From a virus: a DNA stretch of 57,387 nucleotides. How positions within the stretch are numbered: position 1 is the stretch's first letter; the number at the start of each line of letters is the position of its first letter. The DNA lies in IMG/VR virus record IMGVR_UViG_3300001242_000029, positions 1 to 57,387 of that record; one strand, 5' to 3'. This document shows, piece by piece, positions 23,573 through 32,410 of the stretch. A program made the translations under genes and the position numbers. Below the pieces are notes generated by a model. That model was given only the letters and a program-made list of their open reading frames with translations. It was not told the origin of the DNA and made no database searches.

Positions 23573-23596
23573 AATTTATTTTGCTCCCTCCTTTAT

Positions 23597-24046
23597 TTAT
23601 TTTTCAATTGACGCATAGTACAGTAATTGTACACCAGCTTCATTGAACATTTGTTTTGTTGACAGTATATCCACACCCCATCTTTTGATATGTTCTGTAC
23701 TTGGTTCTATTGTGACAACAAGGGTAATTCCAGATTGGATAATCATACCGGCACATTGGCTGCATGGAGGCATAGGAACTACATATAATGTACATCCAGC
23801 TAAATCCTTTTGGGCAAATAAAATTGCATTCTTTTCTGCATGGATCACCCTACGGTATTTTTCTTCCCTGTTGTCATAAAGCCCGGTATCGTCAGAAGTT
23901 CCTTTAGGAAATCCATTGAAACCAACGGAGATAATCCTTTTATTTTGGTCAACAATCACAGCGCCACATTTAGTGCTTGGATCTTTACTCCAAGAAGCAA
24001 CTAAATAAGCAAGATCAATAAATCTTGCATGCCATTTGAACGGCAT
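23597..24046 (-). CDS. dCMP deaminase-like enzyme
   Basis: The 149-residue protein has the cytidine/deoxycytidylate deaminase zinc motifs HAEKNAI (near residue 71) and PPCSQCAG (near 94), plus the N-terminal STKCGAVIVD strand. It should convert dCMP to dUMP, feeding the ThyX gene two genes upstream for dTMP synthesis. GAGGAGG precedes the ATG. Confidence 0.88.
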   Translation of the reverse strand: MPFKWHARFIDLAYLVASWSKDPSTKCGAVIVDQNKRIISVGFNGFPKGTSDDTGLYDNREEKYRRVIHAEKNAILFAQKDLAGCTLYVVPMPPCSQCAGMIIQSGITLVVTIEPSTEHIKRWGVDILSTKQMFNEAGVQLLYYASIEK

Positions 24047-24048
24047 TT

Positions 24049-24249
24049 CTACCTCCTCAAATATCTCCCAGGTTTAAAGTTTTTCTTCCTGAGTTGATAA
24101 TTTGCTTTTCCTTGCCCCCATACACTGCTCATATCAATCCCATGCCCATGAATTTGGATATGCTCGTATACAGGGCAGGGCATAAATTCTGCAATGTTTA
24201 TTATAGTTGGCCACAGAAAAAGCATAAATATACAGATAACAATTTTCAT
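24049..24249 (-). CDS. Small secreted or membrane protein
   Basis: The ATG at 24249 overlaps the ThyX stop as ATGA; longer frames run inside thyX and are rejected. The 66-residue product has an N-terminal hydrophobic segment (about residues 2-20) and a basic C-terminal half with histidines. It may be a signal peptide or a single membrane anchor. Function is unknown. Confidence 0.55.
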   Translation of the reverse strand: MKIVICIFMLFLWPTIINIAEFMPCPVYEHIQIHGHGIDMSSVWGQGKANYQLRKKNFKPGRYLRR

Positions 24250-24962
24250 TCCTGTACCCCATCGAATACAACAGGGATTTTTTCTTTTAATTCTTTTAAG
24301 AGCGGCAGCATTAAGGCCCTCATCTGTGGGTGTGCTGCTTTGGAAGTCCTGAGGGTTAAGACATGATGCCATTCCCGGAGGTTTGCTTTTACCACGATTT
24401 CGGTTTTAAGCGAATTGGGTAAAACTTCTCTGGCCTGTTCTGGCCTCCAGCCCGCATCTAATAATTGCAGATAGTATCCTTCCGCATATCGCATTGCCCT
24501 AAGCCATATAGTATCTGCAATTAAAATTTCTTTGGTTTGTTCAAGGTGTGTGCACGATGTTGGATAACCCCAAACAGGCCGGATAAATTCCATATTTCCA
24601 TCATACTTCACGTACCGGGTGCTTTCCTGGGCAAAAGAACACATCCGGTGCCGGACCAGTTCATGCGTCACTCCCCGATTGGTAATAAACTTGACGGTAA
24701 GATCCGCAAATTCAATCATTGCATGGTGGCCTCTGTTTTGCAGCATCTTAACAAATTTTCTTGATGAATGGTGCTGACATTCCGAGGTGCAAGAAAAATA
24801 CCAATGCAGGTCAGGGCAATTTTCATGACCTTGCTGTTCTTCTGGAATTGAACATCCAATTTTATTCTCTGATTTATAGCAGGTTCTCCCGGCACGTTCG
24901 ATCATTTCCAATGCCTGTTCTGGCCAATTTAAAATTTCATAGCTTTGATTAATTATTTTCAT
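24246..24962 (-). CDS. thyX: Flavin-dependent thymidylate synthase ThyX
   Basis: The 238-residue protein contains the ThyX signature RHRMCSFAQESTRY (104-117) and the usual length of the family. ThyX makes dTMP from dUMP using methylene-tetrahydrofolate and FAD. The dCMP deaminase gene nearby supplies dUMP. An insert near residues 35-62 with several cysteines and histidines is longer than usual. AGGAGG precedes the ATG. Confidence 0.92.
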   Translation of the reverse strand: MKIINQSYEILNWPEQALEMIERAGRTCYKSENKIGCSIPEEQQGHENCPDLHWYFSCTSECQHHSSRKFVKMLQNRGHHAMIEFADLTVKFITNRGVTHELVRHRMCSFAQESTRYVKYDGNMEFIRPVWGYPTSCTHLEQTKEILIADTIWLRAMRYAEGYYLQLLDAGWRPEQAREVLPNSLKTEIVVKANLREWHHVLTLRTSKAAHPQMRALMLPLLKELKEKIPVVFDGVQE

Positions 24963-24973
24963 TATAAATCCTC

Positions 24974-25393
24974 CTACTCTTCGTTTGGTGGTTCAACGAA
25001 TATAAATTCTTTTTTCAGCCCGAAAACATCTAAGGTGCTGACATAGATTTTTTCTTTTTTCATTTTTCCAGGCCGGTTATCTAATTCAGGGTGGTTCAGC
25101 ATTGTGTGTGCCATACAGAGGATGCTGAATAATGCCCCGCCTAAATGAGTCTTGTTAATCCCCAGTTTTTTGGCATCAGGGTCGAAATCTTCTCCATCAT
25201 AGAAATGGGCAGATAGGTGTCGCTGCGCCGAATCCATCATTATTGTTGTGTGGAATCCTTCTCTCCATGATTCCCGACGATATTTGATTAGCCCTTCCCT
25301 GTAAGCTGGTTCAAGGATCTTAATCAGCAGGTCCAGTGGGATCAGGCTGGGTTGGGGTTTATTTTCTTGTTCATTGTTCTTTGGTGCTGTCAT
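24974..25393 (-). CDS. dATP/dGTP diphosphohydrolase-like protein (DUF5664 type)
   Basis: The 139-residue protein has SLIPLDLLIKILEPAYREG with a downstream helix SAQRHLSAHFYDGEDFDP and a HLGGALFSILCMAHT helix, the pattern of the phage DUF5664 dGTP/dATP pyrophosphohydrolase N-terminal family. Acidic and His residues in the second helix could bind metal. It may adjust purine dNTP pools. It lies directly upstream of thyX. No PurZ-type gene for a Z genome was seen here. Confidence 0.6.
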   Translation of the reverse strand: MTAPKNNEQENKPQPSLIPLDLLIKILEPAYREGLIKYRRESWREGFHTTIMMDSAQRHLSAHFYDGEDFDPDAKKLGINKTHLGGALFSILCMAHTMLNHPELDNRPGKMKKEKIYVSTLDVFGLKKEFIFVEPPNEE

Positions 25394-25548
25394 TTATCTC
25401 CTCCTTCCTCTTTTATTTCTACTTCATACCCAACCGCTAATAATCCATTTTTTACATTTTCAGCTTCTTCTACTGTTAAACAACGTCGAGTCACATACTG
25501 GAAAATAGGGTGGTTTCCCAATACTAAATATTTAAATGGTTTATTCAT
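25390..25548 (-). CDS. Tiny protein of 52 residues, unknown
   Basis: This frame is shorter than 60 codons. AGGAGG lies upstream of the ATG at 25546-25548, and its stop overlaps the next start as ATGA. It has a strand-helix-strand character and an acidic end. Ribosome site and overlap support translation. Confidence 0.6.
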   Translation of the reverse strand: MNKPFKYLVLGNHPIFQYVTRRCLTVEEAENVKNGLLAVGYEVEIKEEGGDK

Positions 25549-25565
25549 TTTCTTTCATTCCTCCT

Positions 25566-27128
25566 TTAAAAAAAACTATTAATGATTGGCCGTCCTATTT
25601 GCAGACGGTGTGTAACGTAGCACCAGTTTGCGCCTTCAGTATCCCTGGCCACAATATCATTGATGCGCATAATGCCCTTCTTCTTTTCCTCTTTGGTCAT
25701 GTTCAGCCCGACCATTGCGGTAACATGGTCAAGCTTCCTGCGGTCTTCTGAAAAATTCTTTTTGGATAAAAACTTTTTATCGAATCCCTCCGTATCGCTT
25801 TGGCTGGCAGATAGTAACAAACATTTGCGGTCCTGGCTCAACCGCCTGGCACGCATCCATTTTTTATTTTCTTGATCCCTGGGCTTCAGCCCTGTAGCAT
25901 CATAGTCCGGGGCGATCAAGTCCATGTAATCAATGATGATGATTTGCGGGAAGAACCCACTTTTCTCTAAAATATCCAATTCGGCATTGATTTTAGACAT
26001 AGTCAAAGATTCGCTGGAATATGTGATAAGCTTAATCCTGTTTATCAAAGTTTTATGCCTTTTTTCCAAAGTCCTGTGGACTTCTTTCCAGCTTAATGGT
26101 TCAACGGCTTTTCTCTGTTTATACCACAAAGCACCTTGAAACCGGTTCTTTTTAAATCTGAGGCAATTGTAACAAGGAGTATGCTCCGGCATTTCTTCAA
26201 AAGCCTCTTTCAGTTCTTTTAATGTTAAGTCATGGATTTGTTCTGGCTTTTTCTTGTAAAACGGGCCATCATCCCCTTTTTTGCCTCCTGCCCTAAAATC
26301 TAATTCACATTCATCATTTTGATTCCAGATGCAATCCAGGGCCGGAATCAATAAAGGGCCGCAATACTGCTGTAAATCTGATTTCTTGGATAAATAAATT
26401 GCTTGGCGTCGTTCTTGTTGTGCTTGGGACATATCCCCGGCTTGGATAAAAACAACTTGCTTCCCTTGTTTGGCTGCTCGCATGGCGGCATCCATTAAGA
26501 AGAACGATTTACCTCCTTTATTCTGGCCCAGGAAAACAACAAAGGATTCCTGGACCATATATTGGTTGATCAGTTGCCCTAATGCTCCAGGATATTTTAT
26601 TAACGGGTCTTTGTAACTTTCAAACGCCTGTTTCCGCTGCTCAACTGTCCCTAAAGGGGTGACGGCATTTGATTTGAGATGTTCTACTGGTTTAAAGTTC
26701 ACAAGCAATTGTTCCGCTTCCAGAATTCTTCCGGATTCAACTTCCTCTTTAACCCGGTCAGCATACATATTGATCTTACATGCTTTCCCATATTTTTCAG
26801 TCTGGTCTAACAAATATTCCAGGTTAGTATTGCTTTCATTCTGACTTTCTTCTGATAAATCAGCGAGGACCCATTCAATGATTTCAGCCTGGGCTTTATG
26901 GATCTTTTTGGTCCGGAGCTTTTCCATGAAAATATCTTGGATATTCATCCCTGGAGCCAGTTTATATGTTTGGAAATAATCGTACACCCATGAAATAATG
27001 ATTTTAGCTTCCGGAGATTGAACCCATGAAATATCTATGAGTTCAATCGCTTGTTTTAAATACTCCGTATACAGAATCAGCCCGATCACAATTTTCCGTT
27101 CAATTTGGAGGATTTCTTTTGTTTTCAT
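25566..27128 (-). CDS. DnaB-like replicative helicase
   Basis: The ATG at 27128 overlaps the upstream stop as ATGA. The 520-residue protein has an N-terminal helical domain, Walker A GQNKGGKS (201-208) and Walker B IIIIDYMDLI (near 400). An insert of about 100 residues between them contains a possible zinc knuckle (CYNCLRF). RecA-fold architecture fits the DnaB/gp41 group. It should unwind DNA at the fork and work with the primase at 28538. Confidence 0.85.
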   Translation of the reverse strand: MKTKEILQIERKIVIGLILYTEYLKQAIELIDISWVQSPEAKIIISWVYDYFQTYKLAPGMNIQDIFMEKLRTKKIHKAQAEIIEWVLADLSEESQNESNTNLEYLLDQTEKYGKACKINMYADRVKEEVESGRILEAEQLLVNFKPVEHLKSNAVTPLGTVEQRKQAFESYKDPLIKYPGALGQLINQYMVQESFVVFLGQNKGGKSFFLMDAAMRAAKQGKQVVFIQAGDMSQAQQERRQAIYLSKKSDLQQYCGPLLIPALDCIWNQNDECELDFRAGGKKGDDGPFYKKKPEQIHDLTLKELKEAFEEMPEHTPCYNCLRFKKNRFQGALWYKQRKAVEPLSWKEVHRTLEKRHKTLINRIKLITYSSESLTMSKINAELDILEKSGFFPQIIIIDYMDLIAPDYDATGLKPRDQENKKWMRARRLSQDRKCLLLSASQSDTEGFDKKFLSKKNFSEDRRKLDHVTAMVGLNMTKEEKKKGIMRINDIVARDTEGANWCYVTHRLQIGRPIINSFF

Positions 27129-27373
27129 TTGCCAGAGTCTTTCCATTTTTCCAGGACTTGGCCTGACGCACTACTTTTGATTATGTCCCTGTGCAGCAGG
27201 TCTTTTATTTCCATTAACAACTCATTTGTGCGTTTTGCGGATTTTTTCATTTGCTTCAGGTGGTCAGTCCGTTCATTAATTTTCCAGTACCAGCAAACAA
27301 TTTCTCGGCAAATGGCAAATAGAACTAAAAACACAACAAGTGCTGGAATGAGTGTTGAATTTGGATCTTCCAT
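27125..27373 (-). CDS. Small membrane-anchored protein
   Basis: The 82-residue product has an N-terminal hydrophobic segment (about residues 8-28) followed by a charged helix. AAGGAG precedes the ATG, and its end overlaps the helicase start. Such proteins could tether replication proteins to the membrane, but this is a guess from topology. Confidence 0.6.
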   Translation of the reverse strand: MEDPNSTLIPALVVFLVLFAICREIVCWYWKINERTDHLKQMKKSAKRTNELLMEIKDLLHRDIIKSSASGQVLEKWKDSGK

Positions 27374-27403
27374 TTTAAATCTCCTTTATTTTATTGTTGT
27401 TAA

Positions 27404-28366
27404 TTAATCTGTCATATCTTTCCAGGATTTGTATTCAGGTTTACGTAAACCGTCATACTCATCTTCTGGTTCTTCTTTTTCATTGTATTGTTTATTCCTC
27501 CCGGCATATCCGTAATCATCATTCTTTTTTGGGAAAACACCGATCCATGAATTCATTATGGATCTTTCCAGGGCTTCAATTATTTCATCTTCTGAAAAAT
27601 TACGCAATTTATTTACTAATATAACAATAGCTTGTTTAGTTTTTATTGGGTTCCCTTGTTCCCATCTATATGCTGCGTATTCATACATAGTATGGAGGAT
27701 ACTTTCAGATTTCATTTCTTCTGGACATATTTGCATAAAAACTTCCATTGGATCAAATAGTTTTTTATTTATTTTATTATTTTTTTTCTTTTTGAGAGGT
27801 TTTTCTTTTTGAGAGGTTTTTCTTTTTAGAGGCGGATTTTCCAATATTGGGTTTTCCAATATTGGGTTTCCCATTTTTAGGTTTGGACTGGTTAGCTTTT
27901 TACAAACCTGTTGAAACACTTCTTTTGAATTCTGCGTAGAAGGAGTAAATCCCCATCCTTGCTTCCTTATCCACTTTGTAATATAATTTAATTCAAATTT
28001 GAATGGGTGCGCAGTATATGCAAAGAAAGAACCTCGCACTTTCTTCTTTTCATCGTAATAACGGAAACGAAGAACATACCCAAGTAATTCAAGTTCAGCA
28101 AGCCCTGAAGATACGGAATCCTTTTTATCTTTTTTTGCTTGGATCACACTGGACGTGTACGTATGCCATCCTTTTTTGTTTTTATTCCGTAGAAGAAATA
28201 CTAAAATACCCAAACTTTTCCAAGATAAGTTCAGGTCTTCAATTACTGTATTTGGTACTTGCGTAAAATTGTCTGGTGTTGGATCTGCGTAGATTGCATC
28301 TGGGGGGATATTATACTTTATTGTTGTTTGAATGGTTGTTTGATTTGCCACAGATTTTCTTTTCAA
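27404..28366 (-). CDS. DnaD-like replication initiation / primosome protein
   Basis: A TTG at 28366 with AAGGAG seven bases upstream is the best start (320 residues); an ATG at 28429 lacks a ribosome site. Residues 40-110 form a winged-helix replication-initiator domain (LSWKSLGILVFLL, then a recognition-helix segment). A low-complexity linker with repeated NPILE and lysine-rich runs follows, then a helical C-terminal domain. The build matches DnaD/gp59-like primosome proteins of phages. It is the first gene after promoter element 3 and precedes the helicase gene. Confidence 0.65.
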   Translation of the reverse strand: MKRKSVANQTTIQTTIKYNIPPDAIYADPTPDNFTQVPNTVIEDLNLSWKSLGILVFLLRNKNKKGWHTYTSSVIQAKKDKKDSVSSGLAELELLGYVLRFRYYDEKKKVRGSFFAYTAHPFKFELNYITKWIRKQGWGFTPSTQNSKEVFQQVCKKLTSPNLKMGNPILENPILENPPLKRKTSQKEKPLKKKKNNKINKKLFDPMEVFMQICPEEMKSESILHTMYEYAAYRWEQGNPIKTKQAIVILVNKLRNFSEDEIIEALERSIMNSWIGVFPKKNDDYGYAGRNKQYNEKEEPEDEYDGLRKPEYKSWKDMTD

Positions 28367-28470
28367 TCTTTTTCTCCTTGTAGAGCCATTAAAGATGATG
28401 CTTTTTGGGTGGGTGGCTCGGAAGATCATAACAGGGCGAAATGATCTAACCCACCCTTTATCCTTTCGGA

Positions 28471-28488
28471 CTTACCGGGCCAGGTAAG
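28471..28488 (-). promoter_or_regulatory. Short leader hairpin
   Basis: CTTACC and GGTAAG pair around the loop TGGCCC on the minus strand, just after promoter element 3 and upstream of the primosome gene. It may stabilise the transcript's 5' end. Confidence 0.4.
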
Positions 28489-28498
28489 TAAGCAATAT

Positions 28499-28528
28499 AT
28501 TATACAAAATGATTTTAATTTTTTTAAA
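28499..28528 (-). promoter_or_regulatory. Minus-strand promoter-like element 3
   Basis: TTTAAA and TGTATAAT are 18 bases apart on the minus strand and share the spacer TTAAAATCATTTTG with element 1. It lies between the primase gene end and the primosome gene start, so it would boost replication genes independently of the upstream block. Confidence 0.7.
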
Positions 28529-28537
28529 AATTATTTT

Positions 28538-29473
28538 TTATCCTATTAAACAATCCTCCCCGAGCACATCACGGAGTATTTCCAGGCCCATTTCACCGGG
28601 ATCTATTTTCTTTTTCCCTTCCGGTGTTTGGTAAAGCACCTTCCAAACATCAACCCCAGAGAACAGCAGTTGTTTGTATAGCAAATCGGCTTTGCTTTGG
28701 CCAGCAACATCAGGGTCAAAAAAGATTAGAACCTTTTTCATTTTCATCAACCTGAAGATTTGTTCTTTGGTTAATTCAACCCCGAACCCGCAGATAGCTC
28801 GGTATCCAGCCAAGGTTACTTTCCAAACATCAAACACGCCTTCACAGAGCACTGCTTCATCACCCCCATCATCATTGTAAAAGATATGCTTGTGGTGGAT
28901 AAGTTCCCGGGCCTCCGGACAGGAGATATACTTCAAAGGAGAATTGCCAGACATATCCCTGGTTTGCCAAGAAACAACTTTCCCTTGGTACTTAATCGGA
29001 ATCAAAACCCGGTATGATAAATCCATTTGGTCGATGACCGCGCCTGGCTGAGTTATTTTAAGCTCAAAAAGGGATTCTAATGATAATGCTTCCTTTAAAC
29101 TGAAACCACGTTTTTTGAAGTAAAATTTACCTCCAGGGGACTCGTTTAAGGGCACCGCGTGGGGTAAAATAAATGATTTTCGTTTAAGGGTTAATTTTTT
29201 AGCTGGATTGTGGGACTTCCCTTCATACTTTCTGATCAGTTCTTTCGCCTTTCTCCAGTTTACCCCAAGGAGCGTTTCAATTACTTTCGTAACAGGTTTA
29301 TGTCCGCAACGCCAGCAGAAGAAATATTCTTGTTCGATATTGTATCCCAAATGATTGCCAGGGTTTCCTGTACAATAGGGGCACGGGATATTTATCCACC
29401 CAGGCCGATAATGTGGTGCACCTTCAGGGGCGGAGGAAATACCGTGGTCTTGAAATAACCTAAGCAGGTCCAT
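28538..29473 (-). CDS. DNA primase (zinc finger plus TOPRIM)
   Basis: The 311-residue protein has a DnaG-type zinc finger near the N-terminus (CPYC then CWRC) and a TOPRIM domain with LCEGVFDVWK near 220 and FFDPDVAG near 258. It should lay RNA primers for the phage polymerase. It is short compared with DnaG because the C-terminal helicase-binding domain is absent. AAGGGGG precedes the ATG; its start overlaps the upstream gene by 14 bases. Confidence 0.85.
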   Translation of the reverse strand: MDLLRLFQDHGISSAPEGAPHYRPGWINIPCPYCTGNPGNHLGYNIEQEYFFCWRCGHKPVTKVIETLLGVNWRKAKELIRKYEGKSHNPAKKLTLKRKSFILPHAVPLNESPGGKFYFKKRGFSLKEALSLESLFELKITQPGAVIDQMDLSYRVLIPIKYQGKVVSWQTRDMSGNSPLKYISCPEARELIHHKHIFYNDDGGDEAVLCEGVFDVWKVTLAGYRAICGFGVELTKEQIFRLMKMKKVLIFFDPDVAGQSKADLLYKQLLFSGVDVWKVLYQTPEGKKKIDPGEMGLEILRDVLGEDCLIG

Positions 29474-29804
29474 ACGGAGAACCCCCTTTCAGAAAAGATT
29501 TCCAATTTTGTGCATGCTGTTTCCAGGGAATTGGGTCTTTTGGATGCCAATAAAATGCCAGGTAAAAAGCATTGGCAAAGTTAAACCTGGTCGCATGAAG
29601 CCATTCCACGTAATTTTTAATATCTTCGCAGCCATTTCCAGCGTGTCTTTTTTTGATATTTTGGATAAAAGGTACCGTAATACCATTTTTACTGAGGAAC
29701 TCTTCAAGCAATTTTGTTCGTTTCATTAACAACGAGTTTCTGTCCAGTTCTTGCGTTTCATTCATGTTTGGTATTACTTGCTGTGCCGGCATCACGTTTG
29801 GCAT
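29460..29804 (-). CDS. Protein of unknown function, helical
   Basis: The 114-residue product starts at an ATG preceded by AAAGGAGG, and overlaps the upstream gene by 47 bases and the primase gene by 14. A central aromatic-rich helix (FANAFYLAFYWHP) and a C-terminal Gly/Pro end are visible. Coupling to the primase suggests a replication role. Confidence 0.6.
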   Translation of the reverse strand: MPNVMPAQQVIPNMNETQELDRNSLLMKRTKLLEEFLSKNGITVPFIQNIKKRHAGNGCEDIKNYVEWLHATRFNFANAFYLAFYWHPKDPIPWKQHAQNWKSFLKGGSPYGPA

Positions 29805-30084
29805 TTCTTTCCTCCTTTAATTGTTGCAGGTATTCTTTTCTCCGTTGGCATTTTTGTGGGCAATCAATACAGATTGCTAAATCAATCCAGGGCACGTTCT
29901 TTTCAGTAAAAAACTGAATCCAGCCTGGCCGGTAGCAGTCTTTTGGTGGAAATGGTAAATGACCACCTACCGGCCTTTTATATGTTGTCGGTGGCGGTTC
30001 AGTTGGTTTTTCTTTTCTTTTTATTTTAAATTTTGTCTTCACCGGGCTTTCTGCTTTTTGCTTTATTTTTGTCCTTCTATTCAT
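29758..30084 (-). CDS. Small basic protein with a cysteine pair
   Basis: The 108-residue product has a basic, proline-rich N-terminus and a CIDCPQKC motif near residue 72 that could bind a metal. AAGGGGG lies before the ATG. No family is recognised. Confidence 0.6.
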   Translation of the reverse strand: MNRRTKIKQKAESPVKTKFKIKRKEKPTEPPPTTYKRPVGGHLPFPPKDCYRPGWIQFFTEKNVPWIDLAICIDCPQKCQRRKEYLQQLKEERNAKRDAGTASNTKHE

Positions 30085-30094
30085 TCAAGCCCCC

Positions 30095-30592
30095 TTATAG
30101 TTGTTCGATGTATCTCCATGCTCCCCAGATATCTTTCCATTTGAATCCCATGGCAAAAAGCTTATCAGAGAGCCACCCTTTGAATCCCTTTTTTTGTTCT
30201 TGGTATCCCTTTTGTTCCGTCAGTAACAGGTCTTTTATCGCGTTCATCACAGGGTCTTTTTCAATAAGGTCCTTTAAAATTACCAGCTTTTCAGGGCTTG
30301 GCTGTAGTTGGGCTATTAAATCCATAATATCAGACAGCGTCTCATTTTTCCTTTTCATCGCTGACCGGGCTGTCATGCTGTTGATAATATGGCTGTGGAC
30401 GCAGCAAAATAAAAAGGTGGTGAAGGCCCCTCTTTCTGGCTGCCAGGATTTGACGGAATCCCAGAAAATCATATTGATGTCGCTTAGGGCCTCATCAAAA
30501 CTGCAATTCAATTTCTTGGATAATTTCCACGCTTGGTATCTAATAAGATTTTGATATTTGACGTATAATTCTGTCATTGGGTCTTTTTCCAT
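30095..30592 (-). CDS. Sigma-70-family-like RNA polymerase sigma factor
   Basis: The 165-residue protein has a region-2-like helix set with RYQAWKLSKK, an FDEALSDINMIFWDSVKSW helix and a FTTFLFCCVHSHIIN segment, as in small phage or ECF-type sigma factors. The C-terminal part (WLSDKLFAMGFKWKDI) could form the region 4 HTH. AGGGGG precedes the ATG. It may direct late transcription from the shared motif at 34874 and 42202; this link is inferred. Confidence 0.65.
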   Translation of the reverse strand: MEKDPMTELYVKYQNLIRYQAWKLSKKLNCSFDEALSDINMIFWDSVKSWQPERGAFTTFLFCCVHSHIINSMTARSAMKRKNETLSDIMDLIAQLQPSPEKLVILKDLIEKDPVMNAIKDLLLTEQKGYQEQKKGFKGWLSDKLFAMGFKWKDIWGAWRYIEQL

Positions 30593-30619
30593 GATTATTC
30601 CCCCTGTTTATTTCATTCT

Positions 30620-32041
30620 TTAAATTTTGATTCTTTCAATTCCTAATTCCTGATATTTTTTCAATCGGGCCTTCACTGACCGCCCTAACACCGGTTCCAT
30701 ATTATCCCAGTAATCCAGGATGAGGGCCTCTTTTTTTCCTTCGTGAATCCTTGTTACTCTGCCAATCACCTGAGTCAGAAAATCAACATCTTTAATTGGT
30801 GTTGCCATATGCAGCACGGATAATAAAGGTTCGTCGAATCCTTTACCAAGTAATTGTTCAGTTGCGAAAAGTATCTTCAATTTACCAGTAGCGGCTTCTT
30901 TTACTATGGTTTTTCTGTCTTCTTTGGATACCTGCCCAACCAAAATACGGCTTACCATTTTTATTAATGGGGGCAAAAGGTTTTGGATTAAATAAAGATG
31001 CTGGACTGACCTGGAAGTCACCAATTGAATTCCAAACCAGTCTATTTCTTTTTCAATATTTTGAGCGATCAACTTATTTACTGTTTGATCAAGTAATCTC
31101 GATTTAACCCCAGCCTGATAGTTCCTCCTAAAATTGATATCCGTTTTAAATTGAGTAGGGATTACTTTTACTTTGGCGGGGCATCTTTCCGCATCTTTAT
31201 AATTAACAACAATTCGGATAGGACCAAGCAGCCATTTCATTACTTCTGTTTTTCCATCCTTCCTCACTGGGGTAGCGCTCAGCCCGTATACGTATTCTCC
31301 GGTGAAAACATTGATGATTTTTTCATACGATTCAGTTGCCGCGATGTGACATTCATCTACGATCAAACAATCAAACGAGTTTATTGCCTTTTCCTGTTCT
31401 CGTAATGTCTGCATTAATGCAACGGAAATAGGATGCACTTTGACATCTCCAGCGCCTATTTTTCCAATTTTAGAAACTCCCAAAAACTGTTTAATCCGAG
31501 CAATCCATTGATTCATCAATTCAGTTGTATCAACAACGATACAGGTTCTCACTGAGAATTTGGCTACCAGCCATAAAGCCATTACTGTTTTCCCTGATCC
31601 TGTAGGAGCCTGAATTATCCCGTTCTTGTGGGATAATTTTTTGATTACGGGCTGTCCTTTATTTTCTGATAATTCCCCTTTAAAAATAAAAGAGGCCTTT
31701 TTTACTTGGTGTTTTTCGTTAGTAACGGGCCTCTTTAATAATCTTTTTAACTGCCACATTGCGCCTCTTGGTAGAACAACCTGCGTCCGATTATCAAAGT
31801 CCCAGTAATATAGTTCAACCGGTATTGCTTTTGTTGTCCAGCGTCCTTTTACTTTATTTCTGGTGATATAGTATCCTTCTTTGATAAATTTACCCCAATC
31901 TTTTTCTTTGATCCGTTTGAATTCCATCATTTTACGGAATTCTGGATTGATAATAGTAAAAGCCTTTTTGATTTCTTCCAATTTTTCTTCTGGTACATCA
32001 TCCGGCAACCGGATTCTGTTATTGATAATAATTGGTTTCAT
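30620..32041 (-). CDS. SF2 DNA helicase, UvsW-like
   Basis: The 473-residue protein has Walker A APTGSGKT (near 146-153), a DECH box (VDECHIA), a SATP motif III and a C-terminal QVIGRVTRI motif VI. This is a full SF2 helicase, of the type phages use for fork regression and recombination (UvsW). The N-terminal 120 residues are a separate domain that may bind branched DNA. Its start is coupled to the tiny gene upstream as ATGA. Confidence 0.88.
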   Translation of the reverse strand: MKPIIINNRIRLPDDVPEEKLEEIKKAFTIINPEFRKMMEFKRIKEKDWGKFIKEGYYITRNKVKGRWTTKAIPVELYYWDFDNRTQVVLPRGAMWQLKRLLKRPVTNEKHQVKKASFIFKGELSENKGQPVIKKLSHKNGIIQAPTGSGKTVMALWLVAKFSVRTCIVVDTTELMNQWIARIKQFLGVSKIGKIGAGDVKVHPISVALMQTLREQEKAINSFDCLIVDECHIAATESYEKIINVFTGEYVYGLSATPVRKDGKTEVMKWLLGPIRIVVNYKDAERCPAKVKVIPTQFKTDINFRRNYQAGVKSRLLDQTVNKLIAQNIEKEIDWFGIQLVTSRSVQHLYLIQNLLPPLIKMVSRILVGQVSKEDRKTIVKEAATGKLKILFATEQLLGKGFDEPLLSVLHMATPIKDVDFLTQVIGRVTRIHEGKKEALILDYWDNMEPVLGRSVKARLKKYQELGIERIKI

Positions 32042-32163
32042 TTTCTTTTTATCCTTCTTTTGCTTGCTTTCTTTTTTTCTTTATACCGGCCCCAAACTAA
32101 CATTACGAATAACATAACCGGCCAAAAGAGTGCTTCTCCTGGAAAATTACTGACAAATTCCAT
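32038..32163 (-). CDS. 41-residue single-pass membrane protein
   Basis: AGGAGA lies before the ATG at 32161-32163, and the stop overlaps the helicase start as ATGA. One hydrophobic segment (about residues 11-25) is followed by a lysine/arginine tail. Function is unknown. Confidence 0.6.
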   Translation of the reverse strand: MEFVSNFPGEALFWPVMLFVMLVWGRYKEKKKASKRRIKRK

Positions 32164-32182
32164 TATTTTCTCCTATTTTATT

Positions 32183-32410
32183 CTATTTAAAGTTAATAAA
32201 TCGGATACTTGCCCTGGTTCTGTTTCTTTTGGGTTTGGTAGTATGCCTGACCTCTTCAGTGTAAACACCATCCCGAATTTTGATTTTGAGCCCAGGTACC
32301 CTTCGCCAGGACTTCTTACTAATCTCTTGAGAATTCCAGCATGGGCTGTTCCTATTTTTGGAAGCAGCCCAGATGTGATTGATTTTCTTCCTGTTTACAT
32401 TCTTGATCAT
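32183..32410 (-). CDS. Small basic protein, unknown
   Basis: The ATG at 32410 overlaps the upstream stop as ATGA. The 75-residue product is very basic throughout and could bind nucleic acid. No family is recognised. Confidence 0.55.
   Translation of the reverse strand: MIKNVNRKKINHIWAASKNRNSPCWNSQEISKKSWRRVPGLKIKIRDGVYTEEVRHTTKPKRNRTRASIRFINFK

Noticed and set aside
24974-25393. Z-genome (diaminopurine) pathway
   Set aside because: A dNTP pyrophosphohydrolase-like gene is present, but no PurZ-type synthetase was found, and the polymerase does not indicate it.
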